Below are positions 41,845-51,574 of a stretch of 64,000 bases of DNA, one piece after another (within the stretch, counting starts at the first letter, position 1; each line of letters starts with the position of its first letter). The translations under genes were made by a program, and so were the position numbers. This DNA comes from Micavibrio aeruginosavorus EPB. Its GTDB lineage: Bacteria; Pseudomonadota; Alphaproteobacteria; Micavibrionales; Micavibrionaceae. Where the stretch lies: positions 1,001,444-1,065,443 of the forward strand of contig NC_020812.1 of the NCBI RefSeq assembly GCF_000348745.1. Reading direction: 5' to 3'. A model generated the notes under the pieces. It searched no databases and was not told the origin of the DNA. It was given only the letters and a program-made list of their open reading frames with translations.

Positions 41845-41865
41845 ATTGGCGTCCCCTACGGGATT
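41845..41865. repeat. attR-like core in the tRNA-Glu 3' end
   Basis: AATTGGCGTCCCCTACGGGAT covers the acceptor-end and T-arm part of tRNA-Glu and is repeated, two bases shorter, at 30798-30816. Confidence 0.72.
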
Positions 41866-41922
41866 CGAACCCGTGTCGCCTCCGTGAAAGGGAGGTGTCC
41901 TAGGCCTCTAGACGAAGGGGAC
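41847..41922 (-). tRNA. tRNA-Glu (TTC)
   Basis: 76 nt including an encoded CCA. Acceptor stem GTCCCCT pairs with AGGGGAC. The anticodon loop CTTTCAC gives anticodon TTC, and the T arm contains GGTTCGAATCC. The gene is intact although its 3' end is the integration site of the island. Confidence 0.97.
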
Positions 41923-42114
41923 AGCCGAAGGATGGGGTTTTCTAATCAATGGCGCGGGGGAAATCAAGCACTTTCTGATATAAATTATATTTACATAATC
42001 TAAATCCTTGTTCTGACGTCCTGTGCGCGGTTTGGGTGCGGGGTGTGTGGGTAGGGCTGGGGTATTTTTTCATGGGGGATTTTTGTGGGGTTGGGCATCT
42101 GCTACGCTCCCGCC

Positions 42115-43869
42115 ATGGAAATGCATCTCCCTTTTCAAGCCGAATTGCTGGTCTTTCTGGCGATCACGGCCATTCTGGTTCCGGTGTTCAGCCGTTTTCG
42201 GTTGAACCCCGTTCTTGGGTTCTTGCTGGCCGGTGTGGTCATCGGGCCGTATGGGCTTGGGCGGCTGGTGGGGGATTATCCGTTCCTGTCACATATCGTG
42301 TTCGAAGATGTGAAGGGCGTGGGCATTCTGGCCGAGCTGGGCGTGATCTTCCTGCTCTTCACCATCGGGTTGGAATTGTCGCCGCAACGTTTGTGGGCCA
42401 TGCGGCGCATGGTGTTCGGGCTGGGCACGGCCCAGATTGTTGTGACGGGCGCGGTGATTGGCGTGGTGGCCTATATGTGGGGCAATTCCGGGCCGGCATC
42501 GGCGGTGATTGGTACGGCGCTGGCGTTATCATCCACGGCGATGATTATGAAGATCCTGTTTGATCGGCAACAATTCGCATCCCCCGTGGGACAGACGAGC
42601 TTTTCCATCCTGTTAATGCAGGATTTGGCCGTGGTGCCGTTGATCTTCATGGTGGCGATGTTGCAGGACAAGGGTGCGGGCGCGGAACAGAATGTCATGC
42701 TCTCTTTGTTGCTGGCGCTGGCCAAGGCGGGCGGTGTTGTCGCCGTGCTGGTGGCGCTTGGCCATTTTGTTGTGCGTCCGGCGTTGCGTTACGTCACGGC
42801 GGGGGCGCAGGGGCCGGAATTTTTCATGGCGCAAATCCTGCTCATCGTCATTTGCGCGGCATGGGCGACGGGTGAGGCAGGGCTGTCCATGGCGTTGGGG
42901 GCGTTTCTGGCGGGGCTGGTTCTGGCCGAAACCGAATTCCGCAACCAGATCGAGGTGGATATCGAACCGTTTAAGGGCATGTTCCTGGGCCTGTTCTTTA
43001 TGTCCGTGGGCATGGGCGTTGATCTGTTGGCGGTGATGGACAATGTGTTCTGGCTGGCGGCGTCGGTCCTTGGCATTTTCGCGATCAAGGCGGTGATTAC
43101 AGCCGGCCTGTGCCGCATTTGGGGCGTGTCCTTGCCGACATCCATCCAAACCGGTCTGGCGTTGGGGCAGGGGGGCGAATTTGCCTTTGTCCTGTTCGGT
43201 CTGGCCATGGCATCGGGTGTGGTGGAGAAAAATGTCGGCCATTTCATGATGATGCTGGCCAGCCTGACCATGATTCTGACGCCGTTTTATTATCGTTTGG
43301 GTGAAGTCCTGGCCGCGCGTCTGGTCAAGCGTAAAGCCAACGGCATGACCGAGGTCATGGAGCAGTATGTGAAGGGTGTCGAGGGCCATGTGGTCATCGC
43401 CGGATTTGGCCGCACGGGCCAGGCCGTCGCCGAAGTGATGGAAAACAATCAAATTCCTTATGTCGCGTTGGATCACCAATCCGGCCATTTGGAGGCCCTG
43501 CGCAAAAAGGGCAAGCCCGTGTTTTACGGTGATGCGTCGCAAACCCATGTTCTGGACAAGGTCAAGGCCACATCAGCCCGCGCGATTATTCTGGCCATGG
43601 ATGACAAAAAAGCATCGCGAACCGCGATTGAAAATATCCGTCGCCATTGCAAAAATGTTCCCATCTATGCCCGCGCGCGCGATGAAGTTCATGCAGCGGA
43701 TTTACAAAAATTGGGGGTGAACGATGTCGTGTTGGAAACGCGCGAGATCAGTTTGCAATTGGCCGGACGCGTGTTGCAATGTTTCGAATATTCCGCCGCC
43801 GCGGCCAGCCGGGTGCTGGACAGCGAACGTGAGGAAAGCGAGCATCGGAACGACGACGTTGCGGCATAA
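42115..43869 (+). CDS. Kef-type monovalent cation:proton antiporter with TrkA-N domain
   Basis: 584 residues from the ATG at 42115 (MEMHLPFQAEL). The first 385 residues form about 12 membrane segments with the CPA2 features FLLAGVVIGPYGLG and GVIFLLFTIGLELS. The C-terminal cytoplasmic RCK/TrkA-N domain starts VVIAGFGRTGQAVAEVM (Rossmann) and ends near LQLAGRVL. Proteins of this type are KefB/KefC potassium efflux systems, gated by glutathione adducts or nucleotides. The short tail and lack of a KefF/G-like partner nearby leave the exact subtype open. Base composition returns to that of the chromosome. Confidence 0.9.
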   Translation: MEMHLPFQAELLVFLAITAILVPVFSRFRLNPVLGFLLAGVVIGPYGLGRLVGDYPFLSHIVFEDVKGVGILAELGVIFLLFTIGLELSPQRLWAMRRMVFGLGTAQIVVTGAVIGVVAYMWGNSGPASAVIGTALALSSTAMIMKILFDRQQFASPVGQTSFSILLMQDLAVVPLIFMVAMLQDKGAGAEQNVMLSLLLALAKAGGVVAVLVALGHFVVRPALRYVTAGAQGPEFFMAQILLIVICAAWATGEAGLSMALGAFLAGLVLAETEFRNQIEVDIEPFKGMFLGLFFMSVGMGVDLLAVMDNVFWLAASVLGIFAIKAVITAGLCRIWGVSLPTSIQTGLALGQGGEFAFVLFGLAMASGVVEKNVGHFMMMLASLTMILTPFYYRLGEVLAARLVKRKANGMTEVMEQYVKGVEGHVVIAGFGRTGQAVAEVMENNQIPYVALDHQSGHLEALRKKGKPVFYGDASQTHVLDKVKATSARAIILAMDDKKASRTAIENIRRHCKNVPIYARARDEVHAADLQKLGVNDVVLETREISLQLAGRVLQCFEYSAAAASRVLDSEREESEHRNDDVAA

Positions 43870-44001
43870 ATCCAGTTAAAACGGCTGATTCCACCAATAG
43901 ATACAATTTTATATATTGAAAATAGAATATTAAGATCTTCTGTGTATTCTGGTCTCAACGAATTGAAAACCAGAGCGTGAGCGTAGAAGGGGACTTGATA
44001 G

Positions 44002-44196
44002 ATGGTTGATATTGTTGAAAGTGGCGGCGTTGAAACGAGCGTCAATCTGAAGGCCTCTTTTGATCAGGCTTTGGATGCGAAAGAGCCGTTACAGTTGCAA
44101 AAAGGCATGGATGTTGCGCTGTCCCCGTCGCAGTTGATGAACGGTGCTAAAATCCCGGCCACTGTCGAAAACTGGAAGGCGAGGGGCTTCTCCTGA
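44002..44196 (+). CDS. Small uncharacterised protein (64 residues)
   Basis: 64 residues, with AAGGGGA 9 bp before the ATG. No membrane segment. The sequence (VNLKASFDQALDAKEPLQLQ, LSPSQLMNGAKIPATVENW) is not recognised. It stands alone between the antiporter and the chemotaxis receptor and is followed by its own strong terminator, which supports a real, separately transcribed gene. Confidence 0.65.
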   Translation: MVDIVESGGVETSVNLKASFDQALDAKEPLQLQKGMDVALSPSQLMNGAKIPATVENWKARGFS

Positions 44197-44213
44197 TTTT
44201 TCCACGGAACACA

Positions 44214-44244
44214 GAAAAAACCCGCCAGAAATGGCGGGTTTTTT
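44214..44244. terminator. Bidirectional intrinsic terminator
   Basis: AAAAAACCCGCC and GGCGGGTTTTTT pair around AGAAAT. It serves the small gene at 44002 on the plus strand and the chemotaxis receptor gene on the minus strand. Confidence 0.92.
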
Positions 44245-44271
44245 ACGGTTTTCGATGCTTCTTGTGTAAAA

Positions 44272-46239
44272 CTATGCGTTTTTAACCGCCATCAGGAACG
44301 AATCCACTGTTTCTTTCAGTTTTAACGTTTCCTGTGCCATATCCAGCGATACGCGGGATACCGTGTTGGCGGCATCACCCGTGCGGGATGCGGCATCGCT
44401 GACGCCGTTGATGTTTTTATTCACTTCGTTGGTTGCGGTGGACACTTCCTGAACGTTGCGGGAAATCTGCTGGGTCGCGGCGCTTTGTTCTTCAACGGCG
44501 GCGGCGACGGTCGTGCTGATTTCGTCAATGTTGCGGATGGTGGAACTGATGCCAACGATGGAATTCACGGCATCCACCGTGGCCGATTGCACGCGCATGA
44601 TCTGGTTGGAAATATCTTCCGTGGCCTTGGATGTCTGGCTGGCCAGGGATTTTACTTCGCTGGCCACCACGCTGAAGCCTTTGCCGGCCTCACCGGCACG
44701 GGCGGCCTCAATCGTTGCGTTCAGAGCAAGCAGGTTGGTTTGCGCCGCAATCTGGTTGATCAGTTCGATAACCGCACCGATTTCTTCGGATGCCGTTTTC
44801 AACCCGTTGATCAGGACGTTGGCTTTATCCGACTGATCGACGGCGTCGCCGGCGATGCGCGACGCGCTGCTGACCTGTTGGGAAATGTCGGCGATGGTTG
44901 CGCTCAACTCCTCGGTCGCGGCGGCCACGTTCTGGACGTTGGCGGATGCTTCCTCCGATGCGTGGGCCACGTTCAACGACCGGTGCGATGTTTCCTCCGC
45001 CGTGACGTTCAGGCTTTGCGACACGGTTTGCATTTCCGATGTCGCACCATTCAGGCTGGCCATCAGGGCTTCGATATCCGATTCAAACCCGCGGGCCAGA
45101 TCGCTGATGCGTTTGGCGCGTTCTTCACGTTGGGCGGCGGCGGCGCGTTGTTCGGCCTCCATCTCGCGGTTTTTGATCAGGTTTTCTTTGAAGATATTCA
45201 TGGCATCGGCCATCGGGCGCAGGCTGCCCGTGCTGTCCAGGAATGGGATGGATTCATCCGTTTCCCCTTGGGACAGGGATGTCATGCGGGTGCCCAAGGT
45301 CGACAACCCGCCCGTGATCATCCGGCTCAGGAACAGGGCCGCCAGAACGACGATAACGGCAATCCCGAGCATCAGCCCCGTCGTCATAACGGTAATGCGG
45401 GCCGCGCTGGCATTATAGGCCTTGAGCGCATCGTCTTTGCGTTGCGATGCCAGTTCATCAATTTTTTCAATGAATGGTTCTGCGGCGGCATATTTATCGC
45501 TCAGCAAAGAAATGGCCGTGTCTAATTCGCCGTATTTCGTGGCCATGCTGTAAAACGAATCTTGGTAAATTTTCATTAATCCGGTGATTTTTTGCTGAAC
45601 GGCGTAATCCAATCCTGATGTGCTCAGGGCCAGTTTGAATTCTTCACCACGCTTTTTGATGTCTTCAATGTATTTTGGATCCTTGCGGGCCAGAAAATCT
45701 TTCTCATGGCGGCGCATCATCAACATTAAAACTTTCAAACGATCTTGATTCTGGGCGTTGATGATTTCCTCGACGCCGTGAACGGCGGCGCGTAAATCAC
45801 CCAGAAGGCCGCTTTTTTCGTTTAATCCGACATCTTTTTGCAGGGCGACGACGGCGTCAAACTGTGCGGAATAATCATTAAATCCAGCCTGGAATTTTTG
45901 AGCCTGCTCGGTGATTTCTGCATCTTCTGAAACAAGGTCAAGAAGCATTTTGTTTTCGGCGGCGACCAAATCCTGAATTTCATCATGGCGCGTGACGTAT
46001 TTTTCATCCAGGCGCAGCAGGAAGTCTTTTTCGGCGCGACGTGCGGTTAAAAAGGCAGATTCCAACGATGCCGCGTGGTCGTTGATTTCAACGGCCGCAA
46101 ATGCTTTGCCCTGAATTTTTTCCAGGTTGCCTTTGCCTACGCTCACGGTTAATCCCACCGCGGCAAAACCCGCAATCATCAATGCGGAGAGTATAATAAA
46201 CTGGGTTTTCAGCGTCAGGTTATGAATTTGAACACGCAT
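44272..46239 (-). CDS. Methyl-accepting chemotaxis protein
   Basis: 655 residues. Membrane segments lie at about residues 12-32 and 285-305, with a roughly 250-residue helical periplasmic domain between them (helical-bundle type, many Glu/Lys/Arg heptads). A HAMP-like linker follows, then a long cytoplasmic signalling helix pair. The hairpin tip has [31 protein letters not shown], the hallmark CheA/CheW-contact region. A C-terminal pentapeptide for CheR binding is not evident (ends AVKNA). The ligand is unknown. Single gene, terminator downstream at 44214. Confidence 0.93.
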   Translation of the reverse strand: MRVQIHNLTLKTQFIILSALMIAGFAAVGLTVSVGKGNLEKIQGKAFAAVEINDHAASLESAFLTARRAEKDFLLRLDEKYVTRHDEIQDLVAAENKMLLDLVSEDAEITEQAQKFQAGFNDYSAQFDAVVALQKDVGLNEKSGLLGDLRAAVHGVEEIINAQNQDRLKVLMLMMRRHEKDFLARKDPKYIEDIKKRGEEFKLALSTSGLDYAVQQKITGLMKIYQDSFYSMATKYGELDTAISLLSDKYAAAEPFIEKIDELASQRKDDALKAYNASAARITVMTTGLMLGIAVIVVLAALFLSRMITGGLSTLGTRMTSLSQGETDESIPFLDSTGSLRPMADAMNIFKENLIKNREMEAEQRAAAAQREERAKRISDLARGFESDIEALMASLNGATSEMQTVSQSLNVTAEETSHRSLNVAHASEEASANVQNVAAATEELSATIADISQQVSSASRIAGDAVDQSDKANVLINGLKTASEEIGAVIELINQIAAQTNLLALNATIEAARAGEAGKGFSVVASEVKSLASQTSKATEDISNQIMRVQSATVDAVNSIVGISSTIRNIDEISTTVAAAVEEQSAATQQISRNVQEVSTATNEVNKNINGVSDAASRTGDAANTVSRVSLDMAQETLKLKETVDSFLMAVKNA

Positions 46240-46405
46240 CGAATAATCTCTCCATAAAATACAGGGCCGTGGTCGGCCTTTAATCTCTAATAATTCTATG
46301 GAGGTTATGTTGCAGTTTTATGACAGAGCGGGCGGCCTAACCCTATGAATAGAAAAAAATGCAAAAAATGTTGTTTCCTGAAGCGTTTATTAAATTTTTT
46401 GCATG

Positions 46406-46433
46406 AAAAAAGCCCTCGCAAGCGAGGGCTTTG
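46406..46433. terminator. Hairpin terminator beside tRNA-Ser
   Basis: AAAAAAGCCCTCGC and GCGAGGGCTTT pair around A/A. On the minus strand it is followed by a T-run and lies 7 bp after the 3' end of tRNA-Ser, so it terminates that gene. Confidence 0.88.
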
Positions 46434-46439
46434 ATTTGG

Positions 46440-46531
46440 TGGCGGAGACGGAGGGATTCGAACCCTCGATACAGTTTAACCCGTATGACGATTTAGCAAA
46501 CCGTTGCCTTCAGCCACTCGGCCACGTCTCC
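46440..46531 (-). tRNA. tRNA-Ser (GCT)
   Basis: 92 nt including encoded CCA and a long variable arm (ACGGGTTAAACTGT region) typical of class II tRNAs. Acceptor stem GGAGACG/CGTCTCC, anticodon loop TTGCTAA (anticodon GCT) and T arm GGTTCGAATCC are clear. Confidence 0.96.
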
Positions 46532-46715
46532 ATAGTCTTTATTAAAGCATGTCGGGGTAGCCGTGCTTTTGAAAGCGGGCGGCCACGCCCCACATGGTAG
46601 TCCCCATAGTCGTAGTCTTTATACTCGTAGTCAGCTCGGCCAATGAATTATCAGGAAATGGCGGGCGGATCAACTGTTTACTGGGGCGTTTCCTGCGGAT
46701 TATAAGCCCTTTAAA

Positions 46716-47120
46716 TCAATCAATATAATGATTGTCGCGCAATTTCTTGCCAGTGCCGAAATCCTCGGCCACGGCCAGGATGAAGCCGATCAGCCCCACG
46801 CCCACGGCCAGCGTGATCAAAACCTTAATAAAAACAGGCCAATCCAGAATTTGGGCCCAGATTTGGGCGACGATCAGGCCGCCTGCGCCAAGCGCCAGCC
46901 CGCAAAGCAGGAAGAGCAGCCATTTACGGCGGCTGGCCGGAATATCGTAATCAACCGCGATCAGGAAGGAGGCCAGCGTGCCTAGCACGATAATTGTGCC
47001 CATGGTCCGCACAAACACGGCCCATTCCATAACGTTGCCCCACATTTGGGCCAGACCCAGCAAGGCGGCCACAACCCCCATACCAATGAGGGAAAAGAGC
47101 AGGATGCGCGTGCGGATCAT
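46716..47120 (-). CDS. Four-helix membrane protein with internal duplication
   Basis: 134 residues, four predicted membrane segments. Residues 2-59 and 62-120 align as a repeat: LLFSLIGMG...GLAQMWGNVMEWAVF and LLFLLCGLA...IVAQIWAQILDWPVF, each followed by a second helix ending near AV-x-x-D. Each half is therefore a two-helix unit. The C-terminus is short and basic. It is the last gene of the gat-linked minus-strand run, 21 bp after the DUF4177-like gene. The function is not known. Confidence 0.75.
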   Translation of the reverse strand: MIRTRILLFSLIGMGVVAALLGLAQMWGNVMEWAVFVRTMGTIIVLGTLASFLIAVDYDIPASRRKWLLFLLCGLALGAGGLIVAQIWAQILDWPVFIKVLITLAVGVGLIGFILAVAEDFGTGKKLRDNHYID

Positions 47121-47141
47121 GGGGGCCTCTTTTATAGTGAG

Positions 47142-47363
47142 TTAAATCTCACGTTCCATGATGGTCAGGAACGCTTCGCGTTTGAAGAACAGCAATTCGC
47201 GGCGCGTTTCCCGCTCCATCGTAATCACCTTCCACCCCTCGGCGGCGTTCTTGTTCAGGAAGTCGGTGTAACGCACCGGGTCCACACGCGATCCGCCCAG
47301 GAAGATAGAGCCGAGCAGGGGTTCGCGGTAAATGGCGACCTTGTATTCGTATTTTTTACTCAT
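47142..47363 (-). CDS. DUF4177-like small protein
   Basis: 73 residues from the ATG at 47363, coupled to the upstream gene by TGATG. The pattern KKYEYKVAIYREP...YTDFLNKNAAEGWKVITMERE fits the DUF4177 fold, a small alpha/beta protein with the FLN-x-x-A-x-EGW signature. No enzymatic role is known for the family. Probably co-transcribed with gatB and its neighbours. Confidence 0.68.
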   Translation of the reverse strand: MSKKYEYKVAIYREPLLGSIFLGGSRVDPVRYTDFLNKNAAEGWKVITMERETRRELLFFKREAFLTIMEREI

Positions 47364-47605
47364 CACTTAAAATCCGGTTGGACGGTTTTAATCTCCGGCA
47401 TGGATTGCAATGTGCGCAATACGTCCGCCGGATTTTTGTTACAGGTCACCAGCATGCGGCGCGGGTCATAGGCCGGAGCCGGAAGCGCATCGGGAAACAC
47501 GGAGGTAATGTGTTTCATCCGGCGCATCTGTTGCCCGAGGGCGCTGCATTGGGCTTCGTCAAAATCATCGTGCAGCGTAATGCTGAACGTTGTCCGCCTC
47601 GTCAT
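47363..47605 (-). CDS. Small uncharacterised protein (80 residues)
   Basis: 80 residues. A beta-alpha-beta-beta-alpha-beta (ferredoxin-like) layout is suggested by TTFSITLHDD, a helix ALGQQMRRMK, ITSVFPD, RMLVTCNKN, the helix ADVLRTLQSM and the end IKTVQPDF. No family recognised. It lies 28 bp after gatB and overlaps the next gene by one base, so it is likely part of the gat operon. Confidence 0.65.
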   Translation of the reverse strand: MTRRTTFSITLHDDFDEAQCSALGQQMRRMKHITSVFPDALPAPAYDPRRMLVTCNKNPADVLRTLQSMPEIKTVQPDFK

Positions 47606-47633
47606 GGTTATTCTCCCTGTTTACAGGCTCTTC

Positions 47634-49088
47634 TTACGAGAGCTTTTTCTTCAGCAATTCGTTGGCCATGCCCGGGTTGACTTTGCCCTGAGACTTTTTC
47701 ATCACCTGACCGACCAGGAAGCCGAAGACCTTTTCATTGCCACCTTTATAATCGGCAACGATTTGCGGGTTTTCGTTCAACACTTCTTCCACGATCTTTT
47801 CGATCGCACCGGTGTCGGTCACCTGTTTCAGGCCCTTGGTTTCGATGATCGTATCGGCGTCCTTGCCCGATGCGTACATTTCGGCGAACACGTCCTTGGC
47901 GATTTTGCCGCTGATCGTGTTGTCGGTGATGCGTTCGATCATCAGGCCCAGCATGGCGGCGGTGACGGGGCTTTCGCTGATCGTCTTGCCATCCTTGTTC
48001 AAAATGCCCAGCAATTCGTTCAGAACCCAGTTGGCGGCCAGTTTGGCGTCACGGCCCTTGGCCACGGCTTCGTAATAATCCGCACGGGCACGTTCCGCGA
48101 TCAACACGCTGGAATCATAGGCGGACAGGCCGTAGGAATCCATGAAACGGTGTTTCTTCTGGTCCGGCAGTTCCGGCAGGGTCGCCTTGATCTTCTCAAC
48201 CCAGTCGGATTTCAGGTTCAGCGGCAACAGGTCCGGGTCCGGGAAGTAACGGTAATCGTGCGCTTCTTCCTTGGATCGCATGGACCGGGTTTCGCCCTTG
48301 GATGGGTCCCACAGGCGTGTTTCCTGTTTAATCTCACCGCCGCCTTCGATAATTTCGATCTGGCGGGCGGCTTCGTATTCAATCGCCATCTGAACGGCTT
48401 TCAACGAGTTCACGTTCTTGATCTCGCACCGCGTGCCCAGTTCTTTCACGCCCAGACGACGCACGGATACGTTCACGTCGGCACGCATGGATCCTTCTTC
48501 CATGTTGCCATCGCATGTGCCGAGATAGCGTAGAACCATGCGCAGTTTCGACAGGTACGCGGTGGCTTCATCCGCGCCGCGAATATCCGGTTCCGACACA
48601 ATTTCCATCAGGGCGCAGCCGGACCGGTTCAAATCGACGAAGGATTTTTGCGGGTGCTGGTCGTGCAGGGATTTACCGGCATCCTGTTCCAAATGTAGGC
48701 GGGTAATGCCAATGGTTTTCACCGTGCCGTCCGGCAGGTCGATTTCAATTTCGCCCTTGCCCACGATCGGGTGCAGGAATTGCGAAATCTGATAACCCTG
48801 CGGCAGGTCGGGGTAGAAATAGTTTTTGCGTTCGAACACCGACGTCATGTTGATCTGCGCATTCAGGCCCAGACCCGTGCGCACGGCCTGTTCAACGCAA
48901 TATTCGTTCAAAACGGGCAGCATGCCGGGCATGGCGGCATCCACCATGCTGACCTGGCTGTTCGGGGCGGCGCCGAATGTGGCGGATGAACCGGAAAACA
49001 ATTTGGAATTGGCGGTCACCTGGGCGTGGACTTCCATGCCGATGACGATTTCCCAAACGCCTGTGTCCGTTTTAATTGTCTGTGCCAT
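47634..49088 (-). CDS. gatB: Aspartyl/glutamyl-tRNA amidotransferase subunit B
   Basis: 484 residues. Family blocks are in place: [75 protein letters not shown] and [12 protein letters not shown], followed by the helical and YqeY-like tail domain that binds tRNA. GatB holds the kinase and transamidase site that turns Glu-tRNA(Gln) or Asp-tRNA(Asn) into the amidated form, using ammonia from GatA. It is separated from gatA by a 199-codon gene, unlike the usual direct neighbours. Confidence 0.97.
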   Translation of the reverse strand: MAQTIKTDTGVWEIVIGMEVHAQVTANSKLFSGSSATFGAAPNSQVSMVDAAMPGMLPVLNEYCVEQAVRTGLGLNAQINMTSVFERKNYFYPDLPQGYQISQFLHPIVGKGEIEIDLPDGTVKTIGITRLHLEQDAGKSLHDQHPQKSFVDLNRSGCALMEIVSEPDIRGADEATAYLSKLRMVLRYLGTCDGNMEEGSMRADVNVSVRRLGVKELGTRCEIKNVNSLKAVQMAIEYEAARQIEIIEGGGEIKQETRLWDPSKGETRSMRSKEEAHDYRYFPDPDLLPLNLKSDWVEKIKATLPELPDQKKHRFMDSYGLSAYDSSVLIAERARADYYEAVAKGRDAKLAANWVLNELLGILNKDGKTISESPVTAAMLGLMIERITDNTISGKIAKDVFAEMYASGKDADTIIETKGLKQVTDTGAIEKIVEEVLNENPQIVADYKGGNEKVFGFLVGQVMKKSQGKVNPGMANELLKKKLS

Positions 49089-49122
49089 TGTCGTTGCTCT
49101 CTACTTAGATATCAATTGATTG

Positions 49123-49722
49123 TTATTCGCTCGTGCCTTCACGCAGGCAGGAGAAAAGATTGTTGCTGGCCTGTTGGCGGAATGACGGGCTGCTCATAAT
49201 CGCGGGCAGGGGGTCGCGCAGATCCGGGTTGTGGGCCAGAATGCTGCGCATCATCGCCTCGCCATCCGTTTCCAGATAGGCGGCAGAGCGTTTCGACATG
49301 CAACGGCAGAGTTTCGGCATATCGCGCAAATCAAAATCCATGATTTTCTTGTCACGCATGCATTCGTTGAACAGCAAATCCTGCGCCGCCGTTTGCATGC
49401 ACGGGCCGTAAACCTGTGTCTGCATTTTGTGCATCAGTTCTTTGCCCAGCTTGGTCGGCTTGCCGATGATATCCAGCTCTTCCATGCTGAACCGCGACAT
49501 CATTTTAACGGATGTGCAGGAGCACAGCTCCGCTTGCGCCTCATCGCTCATCCGCTGATCATCGGCGGCCATGCACTGGGCGTAGTAACTGTTGGCACGC
49601 TCGGTCGTGATCGGCGTGCGCGTTTGCGGCGGTAATTCTTCCTGTGTCTGGGCCCGTGCCGGTGTTGCCACCACCACAAACGCCAGAACCGAAACAATTA
49701 GGATCAGGAAGCGGATCATCAT
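49123..49722 (-). CDS. Secreted Cys-rich protein between gatA and gatB
   Basis: 199 residues with a signal peptide ([20 protein letters not shown], cleavage after ARA). The mature protein has two related segments: [20 protein letters not shown] and [21 protein letters not shown], each a Cys followed 16-17 residues later by LCxC, and two further Cys. This suggests a duplicated disulfide motif in the periplasm. ATG at 49722 overlaps the gatA stop by 4 bp; ATG at 49719 is an alternative. Unrelated in function to the cytoplasmic amidotransferase as far as can be seen. The family is not recognised. Confidence 0.72.
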   Translation of the reverse strand: MMIRFLILIVSVLAFVVVATPARAQTQEELPPQTRTPITTERANSYYAQCMAADDQRMSDEAQAELCSCTSVKMMSRFSMEELDIIGKPTKLGKELMHKMQTQVYGPCMQTAAQDLLFNECMRDKKIMDFDLRDMPKLCRCMSKRSAAYLETDGEAMMRSILAHNPDLRDPLPAIMSSPSFRQQASNNLFSCLREGTSE

Positions 49723-51209
49723 GCGGCTTTCTTCACGACCATTTGCGGAACGGCGGTGAAGTTTGCGGCCTTTTCAATCACCTGCGACACGTTCAGAACG
49801 GTTTCCTCGTCCCACGGCTTGCCAATGATCTGCAAGCCCAGGGGCAGGCCGTCACCGCTCAAACCCGCCGGAACGGACATGCCCGGCATACCGGCCAACG
49901 AGGCCGGAACCGTGAACACGTCGTTCAGGTACATCTTGATCGGATCGTCTTCGTTTTCGCCAATGGCGAACGCGGCGGACGGCGCGGTCGGGGTCAGCAG
50001 GACATCGCATTCCTTGTAAGCGTTCAGGAAGTCTTCCGAAATCAAACGGCGGACTTTCTGGGCCTTGGTGTAATACGCATCGTAATACCCGGCGGACAGA
50101 ACGTAAGTTCCGACCATGATCCGGCGGCGGACTTCTTCGCCAAAGCCCTGTGCGCGGGTGTTTTCATACACTTCGCGCAGATCCTTGCCTTCGGCGCGCA
50201 TGCCATACCGCACGCCGTCATAACGGGCGAGGTTGGACGAGCATTCCGCAGGGGCGATGATGTAATAGGTCGCCAACGAATATTTCGTGTGGGGCAGGGA
50301 TACATCGACGATTTTCGCGCCGGCATCTTTCAAATACGCTTTGCCTTCATCCCACAATTTTTGGATTTCGGCGGGCATGCCGTCCACCGCATATTCGCGC
50401 GGAATGCCGACCTTCATGCCTTTTACGCTTTTGCCCAACGCGGCCACAAAATCCGGCACCGGTTTGTTAGCGGATGTCGCATCCTTCGGGTCGTGCCCGG
50501 CAACGGATTTCAACAGCAATGCGCAATCTTCGGTGTTGCGGGCGAACACGCCCGGCTGGTCCAGCGATGACGCGAACGCAACCACACCCCAGCGGGAGCA
50601 GCGGCCATAGGTCGGCTTGATCCCGGCAATGCCACAGAAGCTGGCCGGCTGGCGGATGGAACCGCCCGTATCCGTGCCCGTTGCGCCCATGCAAGAGCGT
50701 GCGGCCACAGCAGCGGAGGACCCACCGGACGAACCGCCCGGAACCAGATCGGCATTATCGCCGTTATTGCGTTTCCACGGGCTGATCACGTTGCCGAACG
50801 CGCTGGTCGTGTTGGACGATCCCATCGCAAATTCGTCGAGGTTCAGTTTGCCCATGAACACCGCACCGTCATTCAGCAACTTGGTCGTGACGGTGGATTC
50901 GTAATGCGGCACGAAATTGCCCAGAATTTTGCTGGCCGCCGTGGTGCGGATACCGTTGGTGCAGAACAGGTCCTTAATCCCCAGCGGAATACCGTCCAGC
51001 GCACCATTTTTGCCCGCGGCGTAACGCGCGTCGGATTCCGCGGCCTGTTTCATGGCCACGTCCGGCGTTTCGGTGATATAGGCGTTCAGGTGACGGGTGT
51101 TTTCCATCACCTTCACATGCGCGGCGGTCAATTCAGTCGCGGTGAATTCTTTTTTCTTCAATCCGTCCAAAGCGGAGGCAATGGTCAGGTCGGTCAGGGC
51201 GTTGCTCAT
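49719..51209 (-). CDS. gatA: Aspartyl/glutamyl-tRNA amidotransferase subunit A
   Basis: 496 residues from the ATG at 51209, preceded by AAGGA. A TTG nine bases upstream is open but less likely. The amidase signature is complete: Lys in [23 protein letters not shown], the Ser-cis-Ser-Lys core region [15 protein letters not shown] with [10 protein letters not shown], and the tail with PGMSVPAGL and [14 protein letters not shown]. GatA releases ammonia from glutamine. It follows gatC by 12 bp. Confidence 0.97.
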   Translation of the reverse strand: MSNALTDLTIASALDGLKKKEFTATELTAAHVKVMENTRHLNAYITETPDVAMKQAAESDARYAAGKNGALDGIPLGIKDLFCTNGIRTTAASKILGNFVPHYESTVTTKLLNDGAVFMGKLNLDEFAMGSSNTTSAFGNVISPWKRNNGDNADLVPGGSSGGSSAAVAARSCMGATGTDTGGSIRQPASFCGIAGIKPTYGRCSRWGVVAFASSLDQPGVFARNTEDCALLLKSVAGHDPKDATSANKPVPDFVAALGKSVKGMKVGIPREYAVDGMPAEIQKLWDEGKAYLKDAGAKIVDVSLPHTKYSLATYYIIAPAECSSNLARYDGVRYGMRAEGKDLREVYENTRAQGFGEEVRRRIMVGTYVLSAGYYDAYYTKAQKVRRLISEDFLNAYKECDVLLTPTAPSAAFAIGENEDDPIKMYLNDVFTVPASLAGMPGMSVPAGLSGDGLPLGLQIIGKPWDEETVLNVSQVIEKAANFTAVPQMVVKKAA

Positions 51210-51221
51210 AATCTTCAATCC

Positions 51222-51509
51222 TTACTCAACGACTTTGGGAACGACGAAGAAGCCTTCCATGGCTTCCGGCGCATTGGCCAGTACATCGGACTGGATATCC
51301 CCGTCAGTGACCTTGTCCGCGCGCAGTTCCATTTCCATGTTCACCACGCTGGCCAGCGGGGCGACATTGTCGGTATTAACTTCGCCCAACTGCTCAACCC
51401 ATTTCAGCAAACCGCCCAATTGGGGGGCTAGCTTGTCGGCCTGGTCTTCGGTAATGGCCAGACGGGCGAGGGTGGCGACTTTCTTAACGGTGGCTTTGTC
51501 CATCGACAT
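51222..51509 (-). CDS. gatC: Aspartyl/glutamyl-tRNA amidotransferase subunit C
   Basis: 95 residues, the normal size. VKKVATLARLAITEDQADKLAPQL and the later LASVVNMEMELRADKVTDGD follow the GatC pattern. GatC wraps around GatA and stabilises its contact with GatB. It is the first gene of the gatCAB run, with AGAGGA before the ATG, and is divergent from ruvX. Confidence 0.94.
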   Translation of the reverse strand: MSMDKATVKKVATLARLAITEDQADKLAPQLGGLLKWVEQLGEVNTDNVAPLASVVNMEMELRADKVTDGDIQSDVLANAPEAMEGFFVVPKVVE

Positions 51510-51574
51510 GCTTGTGAATCCTCTCAGAAATGCTTAGATTTTGTATACTTCCCAGCCACAGGACGCAAGCCCAG

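Larger units (their letters stand above)
30798..41865. mobile_element. Integrated genomic island at tRNA-Glu (about 11 kb)
   Basis: A direct repeat of the tRNA-Glu 3' end marks both edges, and a tyrosine integrase gene starts about 150 bp inside the tRNA end. Tandem TGCCCCC boxes with 12-bp spacing lie just inside both edges. The contents are an RNA gene, a small secreted protein, a restriction endonuclease, a C5 methyltransferase, a histidine-kinase/receiver pair, a winged-helix protein, AlpA, a DUF6499/DUF2285-type regulator and integrase. No relaxase or conjugation genes are present, so it is either mobilised by others or a satellite-like element. Most of it is more AT-rich than the flanks. 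Confidence 0.82.
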
